Source: Dryocosmus kuriphilus | Taxonomy: Eukaryota > Arthropoda > Insecta > Hymenoptera > Cynipidae | NCBI GenBank assembly: GCA_038277395.1 | Contig: CM076193.1 | Span: 87,249,583 to 87,313,582, forward strand | Length of the DNA stretch: 64,000 nt | Direction of reading: 5' to 3' | Shown here: piece by piece, positions 47,494-58,289 of the stretch | Layout: the number at the start of each line of letters is the position of its first letter | How positions within the stretch are numbered: the first letter of the stretch is position 1 | Translations under genes and position numbers: made by a program | The notes under the pieces: model-generated | What the model was told of the DNA's origin: nothing | Seen by the model: only the letters and a program-made list of their open reading frames with translations | Databases searched by the model: none

Positions 47494-48507
47494 TATAATT
47501 AATCAACACGAACTATTTCAAATCAGACAGAAAATTTCGCCGGTGAAGAGGATTTCATGCAGTTTTTTTAGGAGAAATTAAGATACGCGTATTTGTATTA
47601 TTTTTGAGAAAACTCATTTCGAATTTTGCATTTTTTTTGTTCAAGAAAACAAATTTTTTTTCAAAACTATATATTTTTTATCTAATTCAAAAGTTTAAAA
47701 CAAAAACCTAAGCTACTTTTGTGGTGAGGAGAATTTAATGATTAATAATGGATTGCGATACTGTTTCTGTTACAATACTGGTACTGATACGAAAAAATTT
47801 AACATTGAAGTTTGCTCGTTTAAAAAAGTTCTAAAAAATACTTCTTACTATTGTTTGACATATTGCGTCGTACGACAGAAAGATGAGAAAATTAAATATT
47901 TTTAAAAAGATCTCTTGGACACAAAAATGGTTAAACACACATAAAACTTTTAGGATCTCTTCCTTATGAAAGGAATTTTATTCTAAAAAAATATGTATGT
48001 GTGGGCCTTCTCAGGAAATAGACATTTTAAATTTTCAAGCAAATCACCGCCATTTTTTCACATTTGAACCTTCTTAAAAATTTTCGGTGGATTTCAAAAT
48101 AGGATGGTAAGCCTCGCCAGAATCAATAAAGAAAATCTAAACAAAAACTTTCCAAGTTTGATTCAAATTGTTCAATTATTCTTCAATTGTACTCGTAAGT
48201 GTTCATTATGACCTAAAAAAACATTTGTGAGATCGGTTGCCACATTTTTGTTTTTTACAAAAATATGCGATGTACGGAAAAACTCTAAAAACAAAACTAT
48301 TTCTTTTAAAAAGTTCTGCAAAAGATGCATTTTCCATTTTTCGATATTTTGCACTAAAACATTTTGATTAAAAAAGAGGCACTTGTTCTGAAATCCTGTA
48401 TTTTCCAAAATACCGATGAAGAGCCTGCTTGATTTGTAATTTATGTAGTGAATATACCTACATTATGAATAAAATAAAATCTTAGGATCAAAATAATCTA
48501 AATCCCA
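47494..48507. other. AT-rich stretch, likely intron of the dynein-like gene
   Basis: Lies downstream, in minus-strand sense, of the GT donor at 48508-48509. No further exon matching a dynein tail was found; an open frame at 48408-48172 does not resemble one. Confidence 0.4.
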
Positions 48508-48509
48508 AC

Positions 48510-48857
48510 CTGCATCAGAAGAGTTGCAAGTTTCATGAATCGCCGCAGCTTCATAACATCATAAACTTCATGAATCTTCTGCTCAATATTGAACCATCCT
48601 TTTCCAACGTCCCTTAGACATAGCCTCACTGACTGCACTATTTTCTTCAACCAAGGTTCCTTTAAATACTTTATCAAAGTGCTCACTGTTTGCATCTGCT
48701 GTGCTCGAAACTCATCTAGGCTCAACGATTGTCCATTATTTGAAGAAAATAAACACATATCGGATACCTTGAGGCATTCAGTTATAATGGATGATACAGC
48801 TTCGTAAACCTCTCCATAGACATAAAGTGTTAACCAGTGAAAGTAATTTCGAGTTTT
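48510..48857 (-). CDS. Dynein heavy chain-like exon C
   Basis: 116 codons, phase 0 at both ends, between a TTTTCCAG acceptor and a GTTGGG donor. It reads from KTRNYFHWLTLYVYGE to FMKLATLLMQ. The stretch DVGKGWFNIEQKIHEVY followed by KLRRFMKL is characteristic of the N-terminal tail of axonemal dynein heavy chains, as I recall the family. It joins in frame to exon B. Axonemal dyneins drive sperm and ciliary motility; which isoform is not decidable. Confidence 0.7.
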
Positions 48858-49199
48858 CTGGAAAAGGATACAGTATTTTAAATATTAAATTTTGGGCTTT
48901 GTTTCTTTTCAGAGGCTTTGTATTTAATTGCTTTTTATAATTGCATTCATTCGTTACACACACAGTATACATTACGGATCATTAATCAATTACAGCGTGT
49001 TTGTTTTTTTCATGAACATTTAAACTTATCTCTCAAGAAGCTGGATATGTGTTGTTCATTGCACTTCCGGAATTCAAATCTTGTTAAATGCTGCTCACAA
49101 TAATGATTATTTTTCAAATCAATATATAACCTTCTTATAGTTATAATTATATTATTCGAATTTCCGTAAAAATAAAATCAATAGAAAGAACATTCTTAC
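48858..49199 (-). other. Intron between exons B and C
   Basis: 342 nt, from GTAAGAATG to a pyrimidine-rich acceptor TATCCTTTTCCAG. AT-rich and without a coding frame. Confidence 0.65.
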
Positions 49200-49373
49200 C
49201 AGAAAATCCTGCATGCCAGTTTTAAAGTATCGTTTCCTTTTCGCTGTAATAAGCTCCTCATCTTCTGGATTCCACGTTAGAAATTGAAACATATGCGGAC
49301 ACATTCGTATTATCTGTCTCCACTTGAGATCGCACATTGTTCGTCTATAGTCCAGAATAACCTCGTCCATCAC
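49200..49373 (-). CDS. Dynein heavy chain-like exon B
   Basis: 58 codons in phase 0 (VMDEVILDYRRTMCDLKW to YFKTGMQDFL) between an ATTAG acceptor and a GTAAGA donor. There are no stops, and it joins in frame to exons A and C. Part of the dynein tail; less distinctive alone than exon C. Confidence 0.65.
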
Positions 49374-49430
49374 CTAATGAGAGACTTGATTAGAAAATGA
49401 GAAAAATTTTCCGGAATTTCATCGACTTAC

Positions 49431-49560
49431 CGCAGAAATCTTTTGTTCCTCGAATTTCAGCGAACACTGTAACAAGGCCAAACTAATTATTGACTCCTGT
49501 ACCCCTTGTTCGAAAATTGGTAAGTCCTCAACAGTCATACAGTCCAGAAATAGGTTATAT
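49431..49560 (-). CDS. Dynein heavy chain-like exon A
   Basis: 130 nt following a TTTTATAG acceptor and ending at a perfect GTAAGT donor. It reads YNLFLDCMTVEDLPIFEQG to KFEEQKISA, entering in phase 2 (one leading base) and leaving in phase 0. The 57-nt intron to exon B is short, as is common in insects. Upstream exons were not found in the window. Confidence 0.6.
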
Positions 49561-50589
49561 CTATAAAAGGTACAGTGTTGTTTTTATTTTTGCATTATTG
49601 TTCTAATATTTTTCAGTAATTTTCTATGCCTTAAACACGATCTTTCATGGTTCTTTCACACTCTAAAAATATTTTTTAACGAAAGCTAAAATAATCGATC
49701 AGGTTTTTTGAGAAAGTCATTTTTTGTGTTTATTCGACACATAATTTTCCTTTAAAAAAATGGTAAATGATGCAGCCTACAATTTTTTTTATTATATTAT
49801 ATTTTTGCACAAAAGGATGGATAAAGATATGTTTTTTCGAAAATAATGTTTACTTCCTAATAATGGTTTAGCCACTTTGCAAATCATTTCTGGCCAATTT
49901 TCCCATTTATCCCTTTAATTTTTTTGACAAATTAACTGAGAAACATACCAAATATCATGATTTACGGTAGAAAAAATATTCTTTTTGATAAAACTGCCTT
50001 AAATTATTGTGAGAGTAACAACTACAGAACTCTATAGAAAGATAACAATAGCCATTGTTATGAACAATTTTTGCGTCAAAGTATTAAAACTTGTTCTTTC
50101 AGATTCAGATTTCTTTCTGTCTCCTGAATTGTTACAGATATTCTTAACAACGATCAAGTTTTAGTTATATTTGTCAAAATATCCCGTGAAAATTCTTTTT
50201 CCACAAACAATGTTAGTATTTTTTTTAGAATGTCAGTAACAAAATTTCAAGCAAAATCATTAACAATTATTTTTATACAAAATTTTCATAAAAAAGCAAA
50301 TTTCGGAATTTTTATCATACAACAAGCTTGTTTCTCTGTTGTACTACTACAGCAATTAAACTTTCGTAAAATTTGTACATTCTCATCTCAATGAGAATTA
50401 TTAGTTTTATGCGAAAAATGACTTTCGCGGATTTCAGGAAATTTCGACGTTTCACGAACCTCTGAATCCGAAAAAACGGTTTTTACAACGGGGCCTGTCT
50501 GTCTGTTGTTGTGGTTTGTGATTTGGCGCACTTCTTCAGGGTGCAAAAACAAAGGACGAGTTTGTTAACCAGCGGTTTTTGAACAGCGG
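49561..50589. other. AT-rich intronic or intergenic stretch
   Basis: No coding frame, tRNA or repeat recognised. Presumably intron upstream of exon A. Confidence 0.35.
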
Positions 50590-51110
50590 TTATGGTTTTA
50601 TCCATCAAAAACGGTTTTCACAAAATTAAAAAATCAATTTTCCGGCTAAACTATGCAAGATACAAAAAAAACGGTAGACAATACAATTGTTTACGTTTAA
50701 AAAATCTACAAATTTTGTTTTGACCATTTTTTGATAAAATGCACGGTTTTTGTTTTAATCGATAAAACGTTATTAAAAATCAAAATTTTCAAATTTCCTG
50801 CCAAACTATGCAAGATACGAAAAAAATGTTCATAAACAAAGTTGTTCACCTTGAAAAGATCTACATATTTGCTTTCTATCATTTTTTTGAGCAGACGCGT
50901 AGTTTTTGAGTTATTCGTGAAATATATTATGAAATATAAAGAAAACCACTTTTCAGCAAAATTATGCAAGATATATGAGAAAATATTAACAAGCTGAATT
51001 GTTCACCTTGGAAAGAGCTACAACATTTATTTATAAGACTCATCGTTTTACTTTTAAGAATCGAAATCCTGTATTGTGAAAATTTGGAAAATCACAAAAA
51101 AAATTTACCA
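50590..51110 (+). repeat. Three tandem units of about 163 bp
   Basis: AACTATGCAAGATAC (or AATTATGCAAGATAT) recurs at about 50647, 50810 and 50963, each followed by TTGTT(T/C)AC and an AGA(T/G)CTACA motif. Units are diverged and AT-rich. Confidence 0.75.
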
Positions 51111-51138
51111 ATCTACAATGTGTTTAAAAAAAATGTAA

Positions 51139-51395
51139 TTATCGAGCGCGAAGCGCGAGTGTCATGATGAGAATGTATTCCTTAAGGGCGATAGAGCCTT
51201 AAGTAAAATAATTTCTTTTGTAATTTTTAATTTAAAGGCTTATACGACCCATAAACACTGAGCGCGTAGCACGAGGTGAATAATCTATCGAGCGCAAAGC
51301 GCGGGTGGCGTAAATAACGTATCGAGCGCGAAGTGCGAGTGCCAACAGACGCGCGCCATAGGCGCGCTCATACTTCGCGCGAAGCGCGTCGCGTA
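51139..51395 (+). repeat. Cluster of GAGCGCGAAGCGCGAG palindromes
   Basis: Four to five variants of a TATCGAGCGCGAAGCGCGAG motif at about 51142, 51256, 51285, 51320 and 51370, within AT-rich DNA. A separate hairpin CCTTAAGGGC-GATAGA-GCCTTAAG lies at about 51180-51203. Confidence 0.75.
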
Positions 51396-51413
51396 TTGTG
51401 ACGTTTTTACCCA

Positions 51414-51768
51414 CTACACGGAGAGAAATTTGATGGGTAAATGTACTATTTTACGTAGGAAAGAGTTTATATTGGGTAAAAGTAGGAGCATCTGTAGCCT
51501 TTGATGGGAATTCTCATATTTATAAAAATCGTATAAAAAATCATTCAGTGTTACATTTAATCCAAGACTCATTAATGTCAAAACTGCTAACTTTTCGTAG
51601 TAATAGAATGGGGAAAGTGCGACGTGAAGGTACAAAATTTCGCGTCAAAACAGAAGCAATAAGTAATACTAGGGAGGGGGAAACGTTACCATCAGCGTTA
51701 GGAATACCCCGTTTCAACTGTTTGTGTAAACTCCCAGGCTCTAAAAGCTAAATTTCTCACCGGGGTAG
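51414..51768. mobile_element. Possible 355-bp MITE
   Basis: Begins CTACACGGAGAGAAATTT and ends with the complement of CTACCCCGGTGAGAAATTTA, about 20-bp imperfect inverted ends. No coding capacity. Target duplication not evident. Confidence 0.5.
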
Positions 51769-51934
51769 AAATTGTTACTATCAATGATAGTAATCCTTAT
51801 GATAACGACAACAAATTTATTTTATTTTTTTTATTTTAATGTTTACTTTATGCATTTAGGTAATCCACTATTACATCATTTCATTTTTTTACCCTCCCGT
51901 TGAACGACCAGTACATTTGACTCTGAAAAAAACC

Positions 51935-52025
51935 TACCTGAACGGGATTTGAACTAACGCTCTCTACCTCTCTGACGCTCACGCATCTACCTATCTAACG
52001 TTTAACTCGCTCGGCTATTGATCGC
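51935..52025 (-). repeat. tRNA-Ser/Leu-like relic with long variable arm
   Basis: On the minus strand ATAGCCGAGCGAGTTAA (type-2 A box) precedes AGTTCAAATCCC (B box) by about 50 nt, leaving space for a long variable arm as in Ser or Leu tRNAs. Acceptor pairing is not clear, so function is doubtful. Confidence 0.5.
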
Positions 52026-54339
52026 ACCCGAAAATATGTGGAATGCATTAAATCATCAAGGATACGGTCGCGTTATCATCGCTTCACCATGGGAATGATT
52101 TTTTAATCCAATTTACAAATAAAAAATTTAATTTCCTTTAAAATTTAGCAATTTCATAAGATTTTGTACGAATATGAACATGATTTACCTATAAAATTTC
52201 GTTTTTCTATATATATATATATATAAAATATCTTTACTGTATATTATACAATTATAAATGTATATTTATATTATACATATTAAAAATGTTTTTAAAGCAT
52301 AATTTCAAAATATTCGTAATTACTTTTTCTAAAAAAAAAAACAATCCAACTATTTCAAAGTATGTATATAAAATCAGATATACATTTAATTTTATAAATT
52401 TATAAATATTATACATTTGTAGTATCTATGGAGAAGATTTTGATAAAACATAATATTTCAAAATATTTAGCAATATTTTTCGTACTTATTTGAGATAAAT
52501 ATTTTTCCTAAAAAAAACCTGTTTAACTACTTTAAAATATTTAAATGAAATGATATATATATATGCAATATGTTTATTGTATACATATATCGTAAATACG
52601 ACGAAAACAATGTTTTATCCAATTTACAAATGAAAAATTGAATTTTGTTTGAAATTTTGCGATTTTGTAAGATCTTTATAAATGTAAATACGATATTTAT
52701 ACAATTTTATATTTCAAAATTCAACTACAATTATGCCAATGTCTTTTTACGATATTATTCAATATATTCACAATTATTTATTATTATTATTCGATATGCT
52801 TATTTATTTAATTCGAGAAAATCGAATTTGTTCAAAATTCCAAACCTACGACAACAAATATTGTATACAGACGATACATTTTCACCATTAATAATTCACA
52901 AACAAGTATTATTTATTTAGAAGAGAAAAAATTCAAGTTATATCCTTAAGGCGAAAAGGACACGAAAAAATGTTTAAAAAATCGCAATAAAAAAGAATAG
53001 CGGTTTTTAGTCCTCCGTCAGGGAATAATTTGCCATCCTTCTTATTAGCCCTAAAGAGTTTTTAAAAGATTGTAAAAAAGATTTCAAGAACGTTTTTGTG
53101 GTCTTTCTAACATTTGTGAAAGGTTTTTAAAAACTTTCCATGTCCGCTTCAAACCTTCTTTTAAAACTTTTCTAAATCAAATTTTCCTTCTTTCAATTTC
53201 CTGTCCAAGATTGACGATTTGATAAGAAAATCAAAGCACTTGACGGTTGCCATACACTTTAGGAGGAACAACGTGTTTCGATAGTAAGTCTTTAGACCAT
53301 AGTACGCGAAAAGTCACGACGATTTGCATATTTTCTCGAATGCCACTAAGCGCATGTGCGAAAGCTTTCCAATGCGCTCGAGAGGAAAGAGTACCATGAG
53401 TGATTGTACAACTTTCAAAAAGCGCAAGTGTTTTGTTGGAGTAACGTTAAAATAGAATGCCACGATTTGTTGTGAAATGTACAATGAGACTAAAAAGCAA
53501 TCTTTCCATTATGTTGTGCTGACTAATCCTAACAGAAATTATACCAACTCTAACTTTTCAAAGGCTTTTATTAATAAAATATTTTATTCTAGCAAACTCT
53601 TAAAGTTTACAATCAGAGCATATTGAAACTCCAATGAAGAAAGATAATTGGTAACAACGTCTTTGAAGGTTTTAATATCATTTCCTAATAATATTCGTTT
53701 ACAACTAAAGATAGCAATTTTAAATAATGAGCATTTAGAAATTATCTAAACCAGAACCATTCATTTAACGTCCAATGTCAAAGTTCAAGTAAAAAGCTGT
53801 TAATCAAAACAGGAACCCCACGATGAAATTTGGACAACCAAACCCAAAAAATTGAAAAGGCGTCTAGTAAAATTCAAACAAGAAAAACAAAAAAAGAGGA
53901 GGGAAAATAGAAGGCAACCAACCAAATCCCCTTCCTTCTTTTTCTTTTCCTCGTCTTCTTTTGTTTCTACTTTTTTTAAACCCAAAACCAAAACCCCATT
54001 AAAATTAATAAAAAACCAACGTTTCGGTGCACACATAACATCCGATAAAATATTTTCTCGAGATATCGGATCGTGTCGGTTTTCTCTCGGGATCGGGATC
54101 GGATTTTCGATACCCGGTATCGGTTTGGTAACGGATCAACTTGGTGTTGGAAGTGTATATACTCGTATCAAGTCGAGATCGACTCGGGGTTCCCATACTC
54201 CTTTAACAGATGTGCACTCTTCATTGCACCGAGTGGAGAAAGAAATCTGACAATGGTTGACGTCAGTCTGTCAAACCTCCACCTCGACTGCGACCAACTT
54301 CTGCCTGATTATATATTAGGATTATAGTATTAGGCCCAT
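52026..54339. other. AT-rich spacer with TA microsatellite
   Basis: (TA)n runs at about 52207-52226 and 52556-52563. A Lys-rich open frame on the plus strand (53852-54250) is low complexity and unsupported. Near 54060-54130 is an ATCGGGATCGG-type simple repeat. Confidence 0.4.
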
Positions 54340-54955
54340 TACAGCGAAGTCAAAATGCTCAAATTTATCAGATATTTACGTAATAAGGAAACAACTTGTG
54401 GTTTAGCATCCAAAAGAAAGGGCAGCAATTTTTTAAATAAAGACTTTGACGAAGAATAACAACACAAAATCCAAAATAAACAAAATCTTCTTTCCGTTAG
54501 AATTTTTGGAAAAGCCTAAAAACTAAAATGATCGAAGAATGAGAGAACTATCAGTCGAAACCGAAACATCTGAAATAACTACCGAAGAAAACGATAAAGT
54601 TTCCGAAGATTTTACAAACTGGCGATTAATCTCTGTAACAGCAAACATTAAAACAAGAACGAATGCTATATGTAAATTATTGAAGACCATCACTAAAGGT
54701 CAATTACCCACACCCAATGCAGAATCTGGAATATAGAGGAAGTAGTAACCAAGAAACTGATGCTCATACTATTACTCTTTAAAGACCCTTTATTTATACC
54801 TAATGAAAAAGAATTAACACAAGAAATAATTACATTTTTATCAAATTATTTCCCGGATATCAGTTTCCGTATATTATGTTTTACCAATACCAGGGAACTT
54901 GTTATCATCCCCGTTTGTGCGAAAAGAAAAGAAGGGGGGCTTTGGAAGAGTTGAG
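54340..54955 (+). pseudogene. Unrecognised broken coding stretch
   Basis: Plus-strand frames at 54355-54459, 54539-54736 and 54760-54954 look protein-like (LLKTITKGQLPTPNAESG; ELTQEIITFLSNYFPDISF) and run in the same direction, separated by stops. They could be gag-like sequence of the element whose env and LTR lie at 58290-59704, with LINE-C inserted between. That is a guess from position only. Confidence 0.3.
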
Positions 54956-55410
54956 TTTTTATTGCATGAGATTGAAAGACTAAAAAAATGAAGAAACACG
55001 AAAATGTATGTATGTATATTTATTGCCTCTAAGAATACAAAATTCTGTGTCAAGGGAAGGTCACTATTATAGAAATCGATAACTTATGATAAATAATCAA
55101 CTGAGAAAAAGGTTAAAGTATCGTATGTACAATGGGTTGCTAGATCTTATTGGTCTAGTTCGGGCAGTGTATTACTCGAATAGAGAGAAAGCTCTGATTT
55201 TTAAACATGTACTTATGAATTTGCATATCGAGCGAAGCATCCCAGGGTTCATATTGGACAATAATAAGTGAATATTTTTCTCGCTAATCCTATCAATGTT
55301 ACGCAAGTAGTGATTCCTAACGTGCGAGTAGATTGGACATTTGGCGAGGATGTGTAAAAGATCTTCATCTTCTCTTAGATTATATAACTGACAAATCTGT
55401 TGTGAATCGA

Positions 55411-56841
55411 TTACAGTTGTGTTCTAGCTTTAGTAGTCAATTTAATGATGAACCTGGAGGAAGTTCGCATTTGAGCGAAAATGCGCTTAAAAAGAAAAGG
55501 AGCTTTGAATAGCAGATATTGCTGAGGTAGCGTATCATTGTATAAAATTTTACTGTATATATAACTAAAGTTACTTCTTTCCAATCTTAACAGATCCCGC
55601 GAGTAGAAAAAAGCACGGTATCTAACAGCTATAGTATCGATTTGAGATTTAAGATTGGGACCATTGGCATACATGACGTTATGACTTATGTCCGCTCTCT
55701 CCAAGCATTCTATAAGTTGACTTAGCCAGTAATATTGAATATTATTTCTGTTTGTAGTTTCGGCTAGTTTTAGCGTACAAAGTTTAGGAAAGCGCGAGTC
55801 TTCCATATCGAAAACCCTTTCCGTCCAATTTAGCGCCATTTTTAACACTTGGTATGACACACAGGGTAGACCTAGTTCCAATCTAACAACGAAGTCGGGC
55901 GTAATTCTGGGTGTCCGCAGAAGATTCTTAAAAAAATGGACTTGCGCTTTTTCAAAAATATCTAAATAATTTAATCCGATGATGTGGTGCGCATAAAATA
56001 AGGAACTCCTTATAATAGAGTCATGAATTTTAATAATGGAATACCATGAAGAGCACTTAGTTTTAGTTAGAATATACAATAAGGCCGAGGATGAGCCTGA
56101 GTTGGCTCTGCTAACTGCTGCATGTGCAGCTAAGTTGAAAGCACCTGCTCTAGAAAGAATCGTACCCAAGTATTCAAAAGAAGGAACAAATTCCGAAGAG
56201 CTATCATCATATTTCAGACCAAGGAGTTTTGCACTGATCCAAATTTTCCTGAATATAGTGTATTTAGTTTTGTTTTTATTAACCGTAAGTTTATTTATAT
56301 TACAGTACTCCTTGAGAGCATTGAGTTTCCTTGTTGTGTCTATTTTAGATTCTGCAAAAATAACTAAATCATCCGCGTAAATCAGCGCTATAACGTTCGT
56401 CTCAACCCTAATTCTGAGACCCGCAAGACCTTTTAGTCTAAAAAAATTCTCAATATCCGAGGTCAAAAGGTTAAACATGATAGGGCTCAAAATTTCTCCC
56501 TGCAGAACTCCCTCAGCGACCGGAAATACCCGCGAAAACTCATTCCCTACTTTATTGCAAGTTGAGGCTCCCTCATATAGATGTTTTAAGATTCTAATTA
56601 TCTTTGAGCTGACCCCAATATCAAAAAGCTTTGACCAGATTTGAGAGTGCTTAACCGATGGGAAAGCTCTTGAAAAGTCAACCACAATGGCATAGATATG
56701 TCTATTCTCTTTCTGTAGGTATATTTGCGAAACAGATGGCAAGATGAAGATATTATCCATGCAGCCCCTACCTCGGCGAAAACCTGCCTGGGCTTTCGGA
56801 ATAATGTGACACAACGACTCCCACTTTTCCAATCTAGACAA
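55411..56841 (-). CDS. LINE-C reverse transcriptase (476-codon open fragment)
   Basis: Starts inside the RT at MSRLEKWESL and runs open for 476 codons. RT blocks: AQAGFRRGRGCMDNIFIL, IVVDFSRAFPSVKHSQIW, VLQGEILSPIMFNLL and catalytic IYADDLVIF (YADD at residues 155-158), with FEYLGTILS downstream. A stop at 55411 precedes, in another frame, a C-terminal segment LREDEDLLHILAKCPIY typical of LINE C-terminal Cys/His motifs. The catalytic residues are intact, but the ORF lacks its endonuclease and the first RT blocks, so it is a remnant. Confidence 0.85.
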   Translation of the reverse strand: MSRLEKWESLCHIIPKAQAGFRRGRGCMDNIFILPSVSQIYLQKENRHIYAIVVDFSRAFPSVKHSQIWSKLFDIGVSSKIIRILKHLYEGASTCNKVGNEFSRVFPVAEGVLQGEILSPIMFNLLTSDIENFFRLKGLAGLRIRVETNVIALIYADDLVIFAESKIDTTRKLNALKEYCNINKLTVNKNKTKYTIFRKIWISAKLLGLKYDDSSSEFVPSFEYLGTILSRAGAFNLAAHAAVSRANSGSSSALLYILTKTKCSSWYSIIKIHDSIIRSSLFYAHHIIGLNYLDIFEKAQVHFFKNLLRTPRITPDFVVRLELGLPCVSYQVLKMALNWTERVFDMEDSRFPKLCTLKLAETTNRNNIQYYWLSQLIECLERADISHNVMYANGPNLKSQIDTIAVRYRAFFYSRDLLRLERSNFSYIYSKILYNDTLPQQYLLFKAPFLFKRIFAQMRTSSRFIIKLTTKARTQL

Positions 56842-57971
56842 CAGAATTTGCGTAAAAATTTTAGGAAGTGATTTTAGAAGGGCAATAGGTCTGTAGTTAT
56901 TGGGATTGGCTGGATCTTGTTTTTTTTATATGTATCATATGCATTAAAGATTTTCTCCAATCGAGCGGTATATATTCGTTCTCAAATATTTTATTAAAAA
57001 ATGTTTGGAGATAAAGCAGCCAATTAAGCATGTAAGTTTTTTAAAAATTATTTGAGATTTCACCCGGCCCTCGAGCCGTATTTAATTTAGTTTTGTTAAT
57101 TGAGAGAAACATTTCATTAGCTGTAATTCTGCTACCCAAAAATGGATGCCGCACATCTGCAAGCAATGACGGCGATGGACGTCTGAGAGGAAGTATCAGG
57201 CGGAAAAAGTTTTCCCCACCCTTTTTAGAAAGGGCTGTAGATTTTATTTTGATTCCTCTGAATATATTGACAGTATTCCAGAATGTTTTGCTATCATTGA
57301 TACTCTCAAGGCTCGCTAGGATATTGAATTCAAAACTCGCTCCTTTATTGGGCATTAATTTTTGGTAAGACTTTTTAGCTTTGACATTAACCAATCTAGC
57401 CTCATCCGAGAAATTTGCCCTACTAGCTTCTTTTACAAACGCGTTAGAAATATGCGATTTGCTTTGTCAACAGTCAGAATCAAACCAAGGTTTGTCACGG
57501 TAAAATTGCTCAGTAAAATTTTTTTCTCGCTGACTACATATCTGCTTTTTTTGGCACTGTCGATAATAGCCTTGATAAGGTTTGAGTTAAGATAATCAAT
57601 ATCAACTCTCTCAAAGTTAATCTCTAGTCTGTGCGACAAGTATAATTCGTTCGAGAAGGTCTCCCGCCTGTCATCTGCCTACCTGAGAAACGTGAAGCTT
57701 TTATTATTGTTTACCTTCAGCACACTTGAGTGACCATCTGAGGTGGGAGAACAATAAGAGGAGACTAAGACCGGGAAATTATCTGAGGTATGTGTGGATT
57801 GATCCACCTTCAAGTTCAAGCATACCTAATGCCTCAACATTGCACCAAACCAGGTTATTGATACTTTTACCCCCTGTATTAACAAATGTAAAGTGGGCTG
57901 GATTGTCTCTATGCGATCTATCATTTAAGAGATAAAACTCATTTACATCCATCATTTCTACCAATCCCAAT

Positions 57972-57989
57972 CCCCCCCCCCCCCCCCCC
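57972..57989 (+). repeat. 18-nt poly-C tract
   Basis: An uninterrupted run of C (G on the sense strand) inside the LINE-C endonuclease, probably expanded by slippage. It disrupts the reading frame. Confidence 0.85.
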
Positions 57990-58289
57990 TCGTTGTACAT
58001 AACATCGTGACTCTCTCATTAAATTGAAAAACTTGTGAGAGAAAGCATATCAGGAGGGCCCTGGTCGAAACCCGCGACCCTACAGTTGAAGTCGCCATAT
58101 ATTATGATAGGAAGGTTGTTGCGTTTCTATGACAAAGCGCATAAGATTTGTTCAAATAGTTGTAGAATTACTACTGTAACTACCGTCGGGTTAAAATAGC
58201 AGGTTCCTACAATATAATTAGTTTTATTTGCGCTATAGATTCGAACCAATATCCAGTACCAATATCCAGGAATCAACACCATATGACGA

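Larger units (their letters stand above)
55250..58280 (-). mobile_element. LINE-C: non-LTR retrotransposon, degenerate
   Basis: Minus-strand order: endonuclease (58280-57779; GTCYFNPTVV, GDFNCRVAGFDQG, HFTFVNTGGKSIN), linker pieces (57639-57433, 57394-57041), RT (56841-55411), and a C-terminal Cys/His segment (55400-55260). It is split by frameshifts and by a poly-C tract of 18 C (57972-57989). The clade is not assigned. It differs in sequence from LINE-A, the R1-like and the RTE-like copies. Confidence 0.8.

Noticed and set aside
48172..48408. Minus-strand open frame of 78 codons as a further dynein exon.
   Set aside because: Sequence does not resemble the dynein tail after exon C and lacks a convincing acceptor.
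53852..54250. Plus-strand frame of 132 codons starting MKRRLVKFKQ.
   Set aside because: Low-complexity A-rich sequence followed by a simple ATCGGG repeat; no support as a gene.
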